Source: Glaciecola sp. UBA2563 (GTDB lineage Bacteria; Pseudomonadota; Gammaproteobacteria; Enterobacterales; Alteromonadaceae). From it: a stretch of DNA of 64,000 bases. The DNA is taken from contig DDLV01000108.1 in the NCBI GenBank assembly GCA_002340325.1, positions 21,630 to 85,629 of the forward strand. Direction: 5' to 3'. The position numbers were made by a program, and so were the translations under genes. The notes under the pieces are model-generated. The model was not told where the DNA came from. It searched no databases and saw only the letters and a list, made by a program, of their open reading frames with translations. Of the stretch, positions 43,636 to 52,558 are shown piece by piece. How positions within the stretch are numbered: position 1 is the first letter of the stretch; each line of letters starts with the position of its first letter.

Positions 43636-45063
43636 TTGAATAACAATAACGTTGAGTCAATGCCGCCTGAAACGCCGCGACTTTCAAAAGAACTGACAGA
43701 AAGACTTGTTCAACTTGGCATGGAAAAGCCCACAGATGTCCAACGTCTCACATTAACAGATGCGCTGGAAAACAAAGATATAATTGTAAAATCTAAAACA
43801 GGGAGCGGAAAAACCCTTGCATTTGTGATCCCCATTGTGCAAAAGGAATTGGATATACGTGCGAAAAATCAACATCAAACAAATCCGTTTCAGGCGCTTG
43901 TATTGTGCCCTACTCGAGAACTTGTTGAGCAGGTTGCCGATGAACTAAGACGCATCGCAACAGCGTGTCCCAATTACAAAGTCTTACAAATTAGCGGTGG
44001 TGCAGCTATCGGGCCTCAGTTGGCTTCTTTGAAACACATACCAAATGCCATTGTCGCAACGCCTGGTCGCCTACTTGATATCTTAAAGAAGTCATCGCTC
44101 TCACTCGATGCTTTATCAACCTTGGTCATTGACGAAGCCGACAGGATGATGGATATGGGGTTTGCAGATCAGATGCAATCTATCTTTGACGCTATACATA
44201 TTTCGGGTGCAAAGCCCCATCAGATGCTGTTTTCAGCGACAATGCCAGATGCCATTCAGCGCATTGTTAAGCCACTTTTTCGAAAGCCTAAAATTATCGA
44301 AGTGCATCCCCGTGAAACGCATGATTTAATTGAGCAAGTGGCATGGCAAGTGATGGAAAAACGCAAAAAAGCCTATGCGGTGTCAGCGTTACTTACGGAA
44401 ATTCAACCATCGAGTTGTATCGTTTTTTGTAACACCAAACGAGACGTCGATGACCTTTATCAATATCTTTTGGGCAAATCATTTGATGCTATTCAACTGC
44501 ACGGAGATATGGTGCAGGTGGAAAGAGACAGTGCGATCAGGCAATTTAAAGCAGCCTGCGCCAATGTATTGGTTGCTAGCGATGTTGCAGCTAGAGGTTT
44601 GGACATCGACGCCGTTGAGTTGGTGATTTGCGCTGATGTGAGTGTCGATATTGATACGCATATCCACAGGATAGGGCGAACTGGTCGTATGGACAAAAAA
44701 GGGCTAGCGTTAATACTATTTGAAGCAGTACAGAGCAATCACATTGATAAATTAGCCGAACACACCCGTCAGCAAATTCCGCGCAAAAAGACTCAGGCAC
44801 TCAGATTTCACCAGAATCGAATTATACGAGCAATTTACAAAGGCGTGATAATCAATGCTGGCAAAAAAAACAAGATTAACAAAGTCGATATTGTAGGCGT
44901 TCTTACTAAGCAAGGGATGATCCCAGCGCAGGACGTAGGCAAGATTTTTGTTTCCTCGGCTGCTTGTTTTATCGCGATTAAGTTGCGCAGCGTAAAACCT
45001 GCACTAAAGTGTTTACGTGGAAATAAAATTAAAGGTAAGCGGGTCTCTGTAAGAGTTGCTTAA
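43636..45063 (+). CDS. dbpA: DEAD-box ATP-dependent RNA helicase DbpA
   Basis: DbpA is an RNA helicase that acts in late assembly of the 50S subunit by binding hairpin 92 of 23S rRNA. The 475-residue protein has the Q motif (PTDVQRLTL), Walker A SKTGSGKT at 53-60, VIDEADRMMDMGF, FSATMP and HRIGRTGRM. The C-terminal RNA-recognition domain (about 395-475) that defines DbpA ends DVGKIFV...GNKIKGKRVSVRV, like E. coli DbpA. The start is taken as a TTG at 43636 after GGGAA; an ATG eight codons in is possible. A MAPEG gene follows after 21 bases. Confidence 0.93.
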   Translation: MNNNNVESMPPETPRLSKELTERLVQLGMEKPTDVQRLTLTDALENKDIIVKSKTGSGKTLAFVIPIVQKELDIRAKNQHQTNPFQALVLCPTRELVEQVADELRRIATACPNYKVLQISGGAAIGPQLASLKHIPNAIVATPGRLLDILKKSSLSLDALSTLVIDEADRMMDMGFADQMQSIFDAIHISGAKPHQMLFSATMPDAIQRIVKPLFRKPKIIEVHPRETHDLIEQVAWQVMEKRKKAYAVSALLTEIQPSSCIVFCNTKRDVDDLYQYLLGKSFDAIQLHGDMVQVERDSAIRQFKAACANVLVASDVAARGLDIDAVELVICADVSVDIDTHIHRIGRTGRMDKKGLALILFEAVQSNHIDKLAEHTRQQIPRKKTQALRFHQNRIIRAIYKGVIINAGKKNKINKVDIVGVLTKQGMIPAQDVGKIFVSSAACFIAIKLRSVKPALKCLRGNKIKGKRVSVRVA

Positions 45064-45084
45064 TAAAAATACAAAGGAAAAGTT

Positions 45085-45498
45085 ATGAACGCTACAATCA
45101 TCGCACTGGCTGGTTATATCATTTGGCTTATGCTGCTGCTTTTACTTTTACCAGCATATCGCACCGCGTATAACCAAAAAAATAAACGTCAATCACTTAA
45201 GTTCAGCCCTGATGGTTCTGACGTTAGTGATTTCGGATTTCGAATAACTAGAGCGCATTTAAATGCTGTTGAGAGTTTTCCATTTATCGCGGGTACTATG
45301 CTGTTGGCAGTAGCGACTGACTCCGCGGCAATAACAAATGGTCTAGCTTATGTAGTACTGGCTGCGCGGGTAGTGCAGAGTATCGTTCATTTGATTTCAA
45401 CATCTAACCCAGCCATTACGACGAGATTTGTGTTTTTCCTTATTCAGTTTGGCATCTGCTTTTATTGGTTGATAATGATATTGCTCAAGTTTATGTAA
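45085..45498 (+). CDS. MAPEG-family membrane protein
   Basis: A 137-residue protein with four predicted membrane helices (about 5-25, 62-80, 86-105, 115-136). It belongs to the MAPEG family, whose eukaryotic members are glutathione-dependent enzymes of eicosanoid metabolism. The typical segment RAHLNAVESFPFIAGTMLLA (about 55-74) holds the R-x-x-x-N-x-x-E pattern. The bacterial role is unclear. It lies 21 bases after dbpA, has AAAGGAAA before its ATG, and its transcript probably ends at the hairpin at 45612-45640. Confidence 0.82.
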   Translation: MNATIIALAGYIIWLMLLLLLLPAYRTAYNQKNKRQSLKFSPDGSDVSDFGFRITRAHLNAVESFPFIAGTMLLAVATDSAAITNGLAYVVLAARVVQSIVHLISTSNPAITTRFVFFLIQFGICFYWLIMILLKFM

Positions 45499-45611
45499 CT
45501 TACGTAATGTTTATTAACTAGGGTTTTCGAAGCGACTCATCGAGTTATTCCATCTTTACGCTTGCTTTATTTATATTTAAGCTTACATTAACCGCATATC
45601 ATTAGACTAAG

Positions 45612-45640
45612 CGCCTGAGTTTCATCAGGCGTTTATATTT
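45612..45640 (+). terminator. Candidate terminator after the MAPEG gene
   Basis: CGCCTGA (45612-45618) pairs perfectly with TCAGGCG (45625-45631) around a 6-base loop, followed by TTTATATTT. The T-run is interrupted, so termination may be partial. It lies 113 bases after the MAPEG stop and 19 bases before the ABC transporter start. Confidence 0.6.
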
Positions 45641-45658
45641 GTCAATTAGTCAAAATCC

Positions 45659-47500
45659 ATGTTTTCTTTTTTCGAGCGATTAACAGAACCCTTTCCAAAA
45701 GAGGATGCACAGCAGCCACCTAAAAAACTATTGGCATTTTTGCATTTTTACACAAAAGGGATGTGGAAGGTCATTCTGCTTTCATCAGTACTAAGTGCTG
45801 TTGTCGCAATTCTTGAAGTGTCTCTCTTCGGCTTTATGGGGCAACTTGTTGATTGGTTCTCGCAACGAGATCCAGCTACATTCGTTCAGGAAGAGCGCTA
45901 CAGTTTGATACTAATGGGCGCGCTCGTTTTGATTGTGATCCCACTGGTAGTTTTAGTCGAATCAGCAATCACCCATCAATCAGTAATGGGCAATTACCCC
46001 ATGCGTGTTCGCTGGCTAGCGCACAAGTATCTACTTGGACAGAGTTTATCATTCTATCAAGATGAATTCGCTGGTCGAGTCGCTACAAAAGTGATGCAGA
46101 CTGCTCTGTCAGTTCGAGAGGCTGTGTACAAAGTCCTCAATTTGGCAGTGTACATCTCCGTGTACTTTATCTCTGTTGTTGTACTGGTTTTCAGTACTGA
46201 CTGGCGATTAGCAATGCCACTAGTGATCTGGCTGATCATATATGTCCTTATTTTGCGGAGTTTATTGCCAAGGCTAAAACGAGTATCACAGCAGCAAGCT
46301 GACGCAAGGTCGTTAATGACAGGGCGCATTGTCGATAGTTACACCAACATCATGACAGTGAAGCTTTTTTCTCACCACAGTAGAGAAGAGTCTTACGCAA
46401 AAGAGGGTATGGAAAAATTTCTGCATACAGTTTATCCGCAGATGCGATTAGTGACAATTCTGCAAGGATGCGTATGGTTTAGTAACTCTCTGTTAGTGTT
46501 TTCAATCTCGGCACTTTCCATTTATTTGTGGACCAACGGTTTTGTCACGCCAGGTGATATTGCCATCGCAATCAGTCTGTCTTTGAGAATAAATGGAATG
46601 TCACAGTGGATCATGTGGGAAGTGAGTTCATTGTTCGAGAATATTGGCACCGTTCAAGACGGGATCGATACCCTCGCTGTACCCGCTGCAGTCACTGATG
46701 CTGAAAATGCCTCGCGCTTAGAAGTCAACGGTGGAAAAATTACCTTTGATGACGTCAATTTTGCCTATAAAACGCAAAACAGCAATGAAATTAAGGTGTT
46801 TGACGGATTGGATTTAACTATTAAAGCGGGTGAAAAAGTAGGATTAGTTGGCCGTTCAGGCGCTGGGAAATCAACGTTGGTTAACCTCTTGTTGCGGTTT
46901 TATGATATCAACAGTGGAGACATTGTGATCGATGGCCAAGTGGTATCAAAAGTCAGTCAAGAGAGCCTTCGTAGTCAGATCAGCATGGTTACTCAAGATA
47001 CGTCGCTTATGCACCGTTCTGTTAGGGATAACATTATGTACGGACGCGAAGACGCAAGCGAAGAGGAGATGATTGCCGCTGCAAAACAGGCAGAAGCGCA
47101 TGAGTTCATTCAATTGTTATCTGATGCAAAGGGGCGTACTGGCTATAATGCTCATGTTGGTGAACGAGGCGTTAAGCTTTCCGGTGGACAGCGCCAGCGT
47201 ATCGCTATTGCGCGTGTCATGTTAAAAAATGCGCCGATTTTACTGCTAGACGAAGCAACATCAGCGCTTGATAGTGAAGTTGAAGTCGCCATACAAGAAG
47301 GACTCACGCAGATCATGCAAGACAAGACGGTGCTCGCCATTGCACATCGGCTGTCAACAATTGCACAAATGGATAGGTTGCTCGTTTTGGATAACGGTAA
47401 AATTGTCGAATCGGGAAGTCATCAAGAGCTAATAGCAATGGACGGTATATACGCAAAACTTTGGGCGCACCAAACAGGCGGATTTTTAGGGCTCGAATAA
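45659..47500 (+). CDS. ABC transporter, fused permease and ATPase
   Basis: A 613-residue half-transporter of the exporter (MsbA/multidrug) type that would work as a homodimer in the inner membrane. Six membrane helices (about 35-320) precede an ATPase domain with Walker A GRSGAGKST near 400, Q-loop SMVTQDTSLM, signature LSGGQRQR, Walker B PILLLDEATS and H-loop AHRLS. All catalytic motifs are intact. It resembles uncharacterised multidrug/lipid exporters, and the substrate cannot be told. No ribosome-binding site is visible before the ATG, although the N-terminus MFSFFERLTEPFP looks right for the family. Confidence 0.9.
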   Translation: MFSFFERLTEPFPKEDAQQPPKKLLAFLHFYTKGMWKVILLSSVLSAVVAILEVSLFGFMGQLVDWFSQRDPATFVQEERYSLILMGALVLIVIPLVVLVESAITHQSVMGNYPMRVRWLAHKYLLGQSLSFYQDEFAGRVATKVMQTALSVREAVYKVLNLAVYISVYFISVVVLVFSTDWRLAMPLVIWLIIYVLILRSLLPRLKRVSQQQADARSLMTGRIVDSYTNIMTVKLFSHHSREESYAKEGMEKFLHTVYPQMRLVTILQGCVWFSNSLLVFSISALSIYLWTNGFVTPGDIAIAISLSLRINGMSQWIMWEVSSLFENIGTVQDGIDTLAVPAAVTDAENASRLEVNGGKITFDDVNFAYKTQNSNEIKVFDGLDLTIKAGEKVGLVGRSGAGKSTLVNLLLRFYDINSGDIVIDGQVVSKVSQESLRSQISMVTQDTSLMHRSVRDNIMYGREDASEEEMIAAAKQAEAHEFIQLLSDAKGRTGYNAHVGERGVKLSGGQRQRIAIARVMLKNAPILLLDEATSALDSEVEVAIQEGLTQIMQDKTVLAIAHRLSTIAQMDRLLVLDNGKIVESGSHQELIAMDGIYAKLWAHQTGGFLGLE

Positions 47501-47981
47501 ACTTTGTCGCTCCCTTATACGCAGGGTTCTTCTGAATATTCAGTTAAAAATGAAAGTTGCGACTTGCGCTTAATGCTGTTTACTTAACCGATACCCTCGT
47601 CATTCTCATGCAAATGTAATGCTTAAGCGAACAGCATTAGTTGAAAATTACAATCTCTTTTGGGGTATCGCATAGTTTTAAAGCAGCATTTCATACAATA
47701 CCGCTGGTTCCAAGGAGTTCGTGATTTCCATCACGATGACTTTTCTTCATACTAACCGTTCTTAGTTTTTGTTTTCATTAAATAAAACCGCTGCAGCGTT
47801 AAAATGAGCTCTAGCAATCGCAAGTGCTACCCAGTTTACATAAGTTTTATCAACTATAAGAGATATTCGAATGACCCAAGTCAGCTTTTGCAATGGTGTT
47901 GTATGATGCTATGCTCAGAATTATTGTGATTTACGCTGGTTTTTCAGCATTCAATTCATCCATACTACGCTAGAGAACGCG
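47501..47981. other. Intergenic region with interlocking inverted repeats
   Basis: A 481-bp gap before the sigma-factor gene with no credible gene. TAATGCTGTT-x2-CTTAA (47571-47587) is inverted at 47623-47639 (15 of 17 bases pairing). In the loop, CGATACCC (47589-47596) is the exact complement of GGGTATCG at 47663-47670, outside the first stem. The two pairings interlock like a pseudoknot or alternative folds. A shorter inverted stretch (CGTGATTTCCATCACG) lies at 47719-47734. I see no clear promoter for the sigma gene. Confidence 0.5.
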
Positions 47982-48473
47982 TTGCAAAACGAGCTAACAA
48001 AAACCTTTGATGCCCAAAAAAATGCACTGAGACAGTTTTTTTCCTCACGTCTTAGTGATACTGGCATCGTCGACGACTTAATGCAGGAGTTGTATTTAAA
48101 AGCGGATGGCATGGGCTCTAAAGACATCGCTTATCCAAAGGCTTATCTGTTTCGCATGGCGAATAATATGATAGTAGATGAGCATCGCCGCACGGCTAAA
48201 CTTCCCCAAAATAGCGATATCGAAACCGATGCCATCCCAACCGCAATAAGTCCTGAACGTTCGTTGTCAGCTCAGGAGCAGTTAGAAGTCGTCACTAAAG
48301 CACTCAATGAGCTTCCTGAAAAGACACAAATGGTGTTTTATCGAATGAATGTGAATGGGATGACTAAGGTGGAAGTCGCGGAAAGCTTAAGCATCAGTGT
48401 CAATATGGTAGAGAAACATTTGCGTAGAGCGATTCAATATTGCAGGATGAAACTAGAAAAATCGAATGAATAA
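47982..48473 (+). CDS. ECF sigma factor (FecI-like)
   Basis: A 163-residue extracytoplasmic-function sigma factor. Region 2 spans about 18-75, with DDLMQELYLKA and YLFRMANNMIVDEHRR, the helix that reads the -10 element. Region 4 spans about 105-160, with LNELPEKTQMVFYRMNVNGMTKVEVAESL and a recognition helix SISVNMVEKHLRRAI. Followed directly by a FecR-type regulator and a TonB receptor with a signalling domain, it is the transcription factor of a cell-surface signalling system. The start is a TTG at 47982. No ATG precedes region 2 in frame. Confidence 0.88.
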   Translation: MQNELTKTFDAQKNALRQFFSSRLSDTGIVDDLMQELYLKADGMGSKDIAYPKAYLFRMANNMIVDEHRRTAKLPQNSDIETDAIPTAISPERSLSAQEQLEVVTKALNELPEKTQMVFYRMNVNGMTKVEVAESLSISVNMVEKHLRRAIQYCRMKLEKSNE

Positions 48474-48546
48474 TTACTCAATTTGAACAAAATAACGTCT
48501 AAAGAAGATACGCACGGAGTAAAACGTAAATAAAATAGTAAAAGGT

Positions 48547-49536
48547 ATGCAAGAACAAGAAAATGCGTTTATAACACAGCAAGCAAACGACTGGCTGGTC
48601 AAATTGGAAACACATGCTTTGTCTGAAGAAGATGAGGCAAGATTTATTGCGTGGTTAACCAGCGATGAACGCCATGGAGAAGCGTTTCAAAAAGCGGAAG
48701 AAACGTGGCAATTGATGCAACGCAGTGCCGCAGAAACTAACATGGCGGCCCAATCTGAATTTCCTCAAGTGGCAACGGTTGAGATTCAAAACAAAAAAGG
48801 TTGGCCAGCTTGGCCAGCCATCGCGGCGAGTTTAGTGCTAGTTTTATTTAGCAGCTTATGGTGGGAGTCCTTATATTTTTCTGCACAATCTGATTATCTA
48901 ACCTCGACGGGTGAACGACAGGTTATCGAGTTGTCAGATGGAAGTGTATTAACACTTAATACGGATTCGGCGGTAACCATTGATTTCACAGCAGAAGTAC
49001 GACAGGTAGATCTTCTGAAAGGTGAAATTCATATCCAAGTCGCTCCTGATAGAGCAAGACCTCTTTCGATCGAAGCTGGAGATTTAAAGGCGACTGCATT
49101 AGGTACCGCGTTTATCGTGAAAAGAGATAATAAGTTAGGGCCGTTAGTTGTCGTTACTGAACATCAAGTAAAAGTGCAGAGTATTGCAGAACCCAAAAAA
49201 GAAACCGTATTGCAGGAAGGTCAAGAAGTCACTTTGCTTGAAGGACGTCAAACTTTTACAGTGGTTGAGCAAGTAGATGTTGAACGCAGCAGGGCGTGGC
49301 TCTCCGGAAATTATATTTTTAATAATGCTACGCTCGAAGAAGTTTTAGATGAGGTAGACCGCTATATCGGTGCTAAAATTATTTTAAGGGATAAGCAGTT
49401 GGCTAAACTTAAAGTAAGCGGGATCTTAGATCTCGATTCACCTAGGGAGTCGCTAAAAGACTTGCGCACACCATTAGGTATTAATATCACAGAAGTGACT
49501 CCACTTTTAATTTTTGTTGAAAAAGGTAGCGAGTGA
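48547..49536 (+). CDS. FecR-family sigma-factor regulator
   Basis: A 329-residue inner-membrane protein that relays the receptor signal to the sigma factor. The N-terminal cytoplasmic DUF4880-type domain (about 9-55, with ANDWLVKLETHALSEEDEARF) is followed by one transmembrane helix (about 80-98, WPAIAASLVLVLFSSLWW). Next come the periplasmic FecR domain (about 115-200, with LKATALGTAFIVKR) and a C-terminal STN-like domain (about 255-325) that contacts the receptor's signalling domain. Its stop overlaps the GTG start of the receptor (GTGA), so the two are translationally coupled. Confidence 0.9.
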   Translation: MQEQENAFITQQANDWLVKLETHALSEEDEARFIAWLTSDERHGEAFQKAEETWQLMQRSAAETNMAAQSEFPQVATVEIQNKKGWPAWPAIAASLVLVLFSSLWWESLYFSAQSDYLTSTGERQVIELSDGSVLTLNTDSAVTIDFTAEVRQVDLLKGEIHIQVAPDRARPLSIEAGDLKATALGTAFIVKRDNKLGPLVVVTEHQVKVQSIAEPKKETVLQEGQEVTLLEGRQTFTVVEQVDVERSRAWLSGNYIFNNATLEEVLDEVDRYIGAKIILRDKQLAKLKVSGILDLDSPRESLKDLRTPLGINITEVTPLLIFVEKGSE

Positions 49537-52058
49537 AATCACTACGACAGATCATCTTACTGTTATGCATCATATCAACACAGGCGATAGCGCAATCTAA
49601 AAATACCTATCAATTTGATATCGAAGCCCAACCAGTGAGTTCGGCGCTCATTGACTTCGCCGTTCAAATGCAACTCAATGTGGTTTTTTTGAATGAAATA
49701 GCGCAAGAAAAACAGTCAAATATGCTCAAAGGCGAGTATACCGTCGACGATGCCATGGACATATTGGTAGACGGCACCGGGCTTCGTGCGGTGGTATTAA
49801 ACGATCGAGTAATACAAATTCAAGCGATTTTAGTTCCAGACGAAACCAAACAATTATCAGAAAGTGACGAATCTTCGTTAGATGTGCCAGCAGAAAAAAC
49901 GAAACCAGAAAAAGAAACCGGTCTTGATCCTTATCGAGTGATTGATGAAGTTGTGGTTGTGGGGCAGTTATTATCGCCGTACAACCTTGGTGCTGAAATT
50001 TCTAGCACCAAAACTCAACGGAGTTTTCTTGAGACCCCGCAAATTGTCAATACGGTAAATGAAACGCTTATACGCGACAATGCAGCAAGAGATTATACCG
50101 ACGCGATTTTATTATTGTCCTCCGTTTCATATCTTGAGCGCAGCGCAGGCGTTGTTGATGAAACACGTTTAAGGGGTTTTGCATATCCAGCCTTAAAAAC
50201 GGATGGATTTGGTTCGCATGCTTACATCACTCCGATCGACCTTGCTTTAGTTGACAGAATCGAAATGGCAAAAGGTCCAAATTCAGTTTTATTCGGACGA
50301 ATGGAACCAGGCGGTATCGTTAATGTATTGCTAAAAAAGCCTGATATTGTTAAAAGTTCAATGAGTTTTCGCAGCGGAAGTGATGGATTACGACGAGCAG
50401 AGTTTGACGTTAATCACGTTGGTGATAACCAAGGAGCATTTCGATTACTTGGTTACTACCAAAATGAAGGCAGTGCCGAGGAGCTCGATTTAGACGATAG
50501 GGTGGGTGGATTGCTAACCTACCAGCGACAATTGTCAAACCAGGCTGAACTCAATGCCTATTACCGGTTTTCTTCTCAAGACGCATTACAACAATTTGGC
50601 AGGCCACTTGAAGGTTTTAGCAATGAAGTCGAGTTAGTTGTGAGCGATGATGGTTCTGTTGATGTGCTTTCACCACTCCTTGAAGACTTACGATCAGGAC
50701 TTGATGTGGACCAACACAGCGTTTATGTAGGGATTAGAGACTGGCTGATTCAGGATTGGTCGGCGAATTTACATTTTCAATATGATACTTATTCAGTAGA
50801 GACTTCACTTAGATATCCGTTTATTGAAGAATTTACGTTTGATTTTAATGGCGAAACCATTAACAGTGATGATCTTACTGATTCTTTGATTGATGATCCA
50901 GAGTTGTTAGAAGCGTTAACAGATGACATAGAAAGTCTAAGTGTTGATCCGGACAATGTATTGTTCTTCGAAGCGCCTCTTAATTATGACACTCGCTTTT
51001 TTAGTGCAGAGGCTACTATTGCAAAAAAAGCAAAGAAACGCTGGGGTGAGTATGAGCAATTGTATGGGGTGAATGCTAGTTATTCGCAGCCAGAATCACT
51101 TATCTGGCAGACTCATGATACGCGTTCAAGCTTTGTTCCAACAGGACAGGTTGAAGAAGTATTTAACGCAGATGTCGCAGACAATGATGTCACCGATACT
51201 AATTTTGGAATATTTTCTCAATGGGCGTTGACTTACGATGCCACGACTGGTGTCGCTGGAGTGCGACTAGATTACATAGATTTTGATGCGACTTCTGCGT
51301 TTGCCGCTTCAAATCAAACCTTTACTGAAGTGTCACTTCGCCTTGGTTTAGTTCATGAATTTGCCGAAAATAGCAGTCTATTTCTCAACTACAGTGTAGC
51401 CTTTTCACCTCAGTTTGCGCTGAGAGATTTTGATGTTGAGATTGATAGTGAAATTGATCAACAATCAATTATTCGTTTTTTAGAGCCAGCTAAATCTAAA
51501 CAATATGAGTTGGGGGTTAAGTTTGAATGGTTGAACAGACGATTGCAGACAAACTGTTCGTTGTATCGCATCGAAAAGACGGGCATTGAATCGGATATTG
51601 AGAGACAACGTAGTCAAGGTTTGGAATGCGATACGCTTGGCTCGTTAGGAGAAGGTTGGCATATTATTGCAGGTGGAGATTTACTGAATTCAACTATTGT
51701 AGATGGGCCAGAAGAAGATTTTATTGGCAAAGTACCTCGAATGACTCCCGAAAAGAATTTTCGTATTTGGTTGAGCAAGGATTGGGTTATCAATGCTGAT
51801 TGGTTTGCAAGAAGCGGTGTTGGCGCTAATTTCGTTGGAGAGCGATACATAAACTCTGAAAATAGCGAGCGATTGGATAGTTATTTGCTTGTTAATGTGG
51901 GCATAAGTTTGGATTTTAGAGAATCATTAAGCATTGCAATGACGGTAAAAAATGTATTCGATGAAGCGTATACCGAAGGTGTGTTTACGTCTTTGCCTTT
52001 CTGGACGACGCTCGGTCAACAGCGGACGATTGAATTATTAATCACTTATCGCTTTTGA
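49533..52058 (+). CDS. TonB-dependent receptor with N-terminal signalling (STN) domain
   Basis: An 841-residue outer-membrane receptor of the FecA type. A signal peptide (about 1-20) is followed by the periplasmic STN domain (about 26-98, with AQPVSSALIDFAVQMQLNVV), an acidic linker and a TonB-box region (IDEVVVVG). The plug follows (about 150-275, with RIEMAKGPNSVLFG and PGGIVNVLLKKP), then a barrel ending in the terminal aromatic F (ELLITYRF). The plug resembles siderophore receptors. The STN domain lets it induce its own operon through FecR and the sigma factor. The ligand is not identifiable, and no siderophore synthesis gene is present in the window. Confidence 0.92.
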   Translation: MKSLRQIILLLCIISTQAIAQSKNTYQFDIEAQPVSSALIDFAVQMQLNVVFLNEIAQEKQSNMLKGEYTVDDAMDILVDGTGLRAVVLNDRVIQIQAILVPDETKQLSESDESSLDVPAEKTKPEKETGLDPYRVIDEVVVVGQLLSPYNLGAEISSTKTQRSFLETPQIVNTVNETLIRDNAARDYTDAILLLSSVSYLERSAGVVDETRLRGFAYPALKTDGFGSHAYITPIDLALVDRIEMAKGPNSVLFGRMEPGGIVNVLLKKPDIVKSSMSFRSGSDGLRRAEFDVNHVGDNQGAFRLLGYYQNEGSAEELDLDDRVGGLLTYQRQLSNQAELNAYYRFSSQDALQQFGRPLEGFSNEVELVVSDDGSVDVLSPLLEDLRSGLDVDQHSVYVGIRDWLIQDWSANLHFQYDTYSVETSLRYPFIEEFTFDFNGETINSDDLTDSLIDDPELLEALTDDIESLSVDPDNVLFFEAPLNYDTRFFSAEATIAKKAKKRWGEYEQLYGVNASYSQPESLIWQTHDTRSSFVPTGQVEEVFNADVADNDVTDTNFGIFSQWALTYDATTGVAGVRLDYIDFDATSAFAASNQTFTEVSLRLGLVHEFAENSSLFLNYSVAFSPQFALRDFDVEIDSEIDQQSIIRFLEPAKSKQYELGVKFEWLNRRLQTNCSLYRIEKTGIESDIERQRSQGLECDTLGSLGEGWHIIAGGDLLNSTIVDGPEEDFIGKVPRMTPEKNFRIWLSKDWVINADWFARSGVGANFVGERYINSENSERLDSYLLVNVGISLDFRESLSIAMTVKNVFDEAYTEGVFTSLPFWTTLGQQRTIELLITYRF

Positions 52059-52558
52059 CTCGCAGGACTATTTCTCTATTTTAAAACTTCTTTGGTCTGT
52101 TAATTCTAATTATGACTCAGTTTACATCCGAGTGAATTAAGATAATTTCATTTGCTACGTTGGACGATACACAGAGATACCAAAGTTGCTCTTTACGCCA
52201 ATGACTTTAATCTTGTGCCATACCGTCTTTTGTAGATTGTTTAACACCCATAACAACGAGTTGTGTTGCTAACCAAAGCTGTATTTATAAATGTACCAGA
52301 CACGCCAATATTCATATCCATATCTAACACGAACATCGTTAGATAAATTCCTGGAATAAACATCCATAACGAAATGAGCAATAACACAAAACCTAAATGC
52401 TTAACCACAAAAGAAACTCCTTAATAAAAAACCAATTTTAGTGAAATTTTTAAAAAAATAATTTTTTTATTCCTCACATCTTAAATTTTTTCGTCATTGG
52501 ATGAAACGAAGAAAAATCGTAATCGATCCAAAAATTAGTTTGAAAGCCGAGGTGCTAT
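52059..52558. other. Gap between receptor and DUF1800 gene
   Basis: About 500 bp. The only coding signal is a minus-strand 55-codon frame (52241-52408) with a strong ribosome-binding site, listed separately. The rest is A/T-rich, with no terminator hairpin or clear promoter. Whether the DUF1800/DUF1501 pair is on the receptor transcript cannot be decided here. Confidence 0.5.
52241..52408 (-). pseudogene. Short membrane-protein frame, probably a PqiA-like remnant
   Basis: A 55-codon frame starts at a GTG (52408) with AAGGAG at 52422-52417, an ideal eight-base spacing. The product begins MVKHLGFVLLLISLWMFIPG and has one membrane helix followed by LTMFVLDMDMNIGVSGTF. This looks like the N-terminus of small PqiA-like (paraquat-inducible A) membrane proteins. 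The frame then ends abruptly in SNTTRCYGC. In the neighbouring frame the same stretch reads VVMGVKQSTKDGM, which would continue the family pattern better, suggesting a frameshift and truncation. The family assignment is from memory of the motif and is uncertain. Confidence 0.4.
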
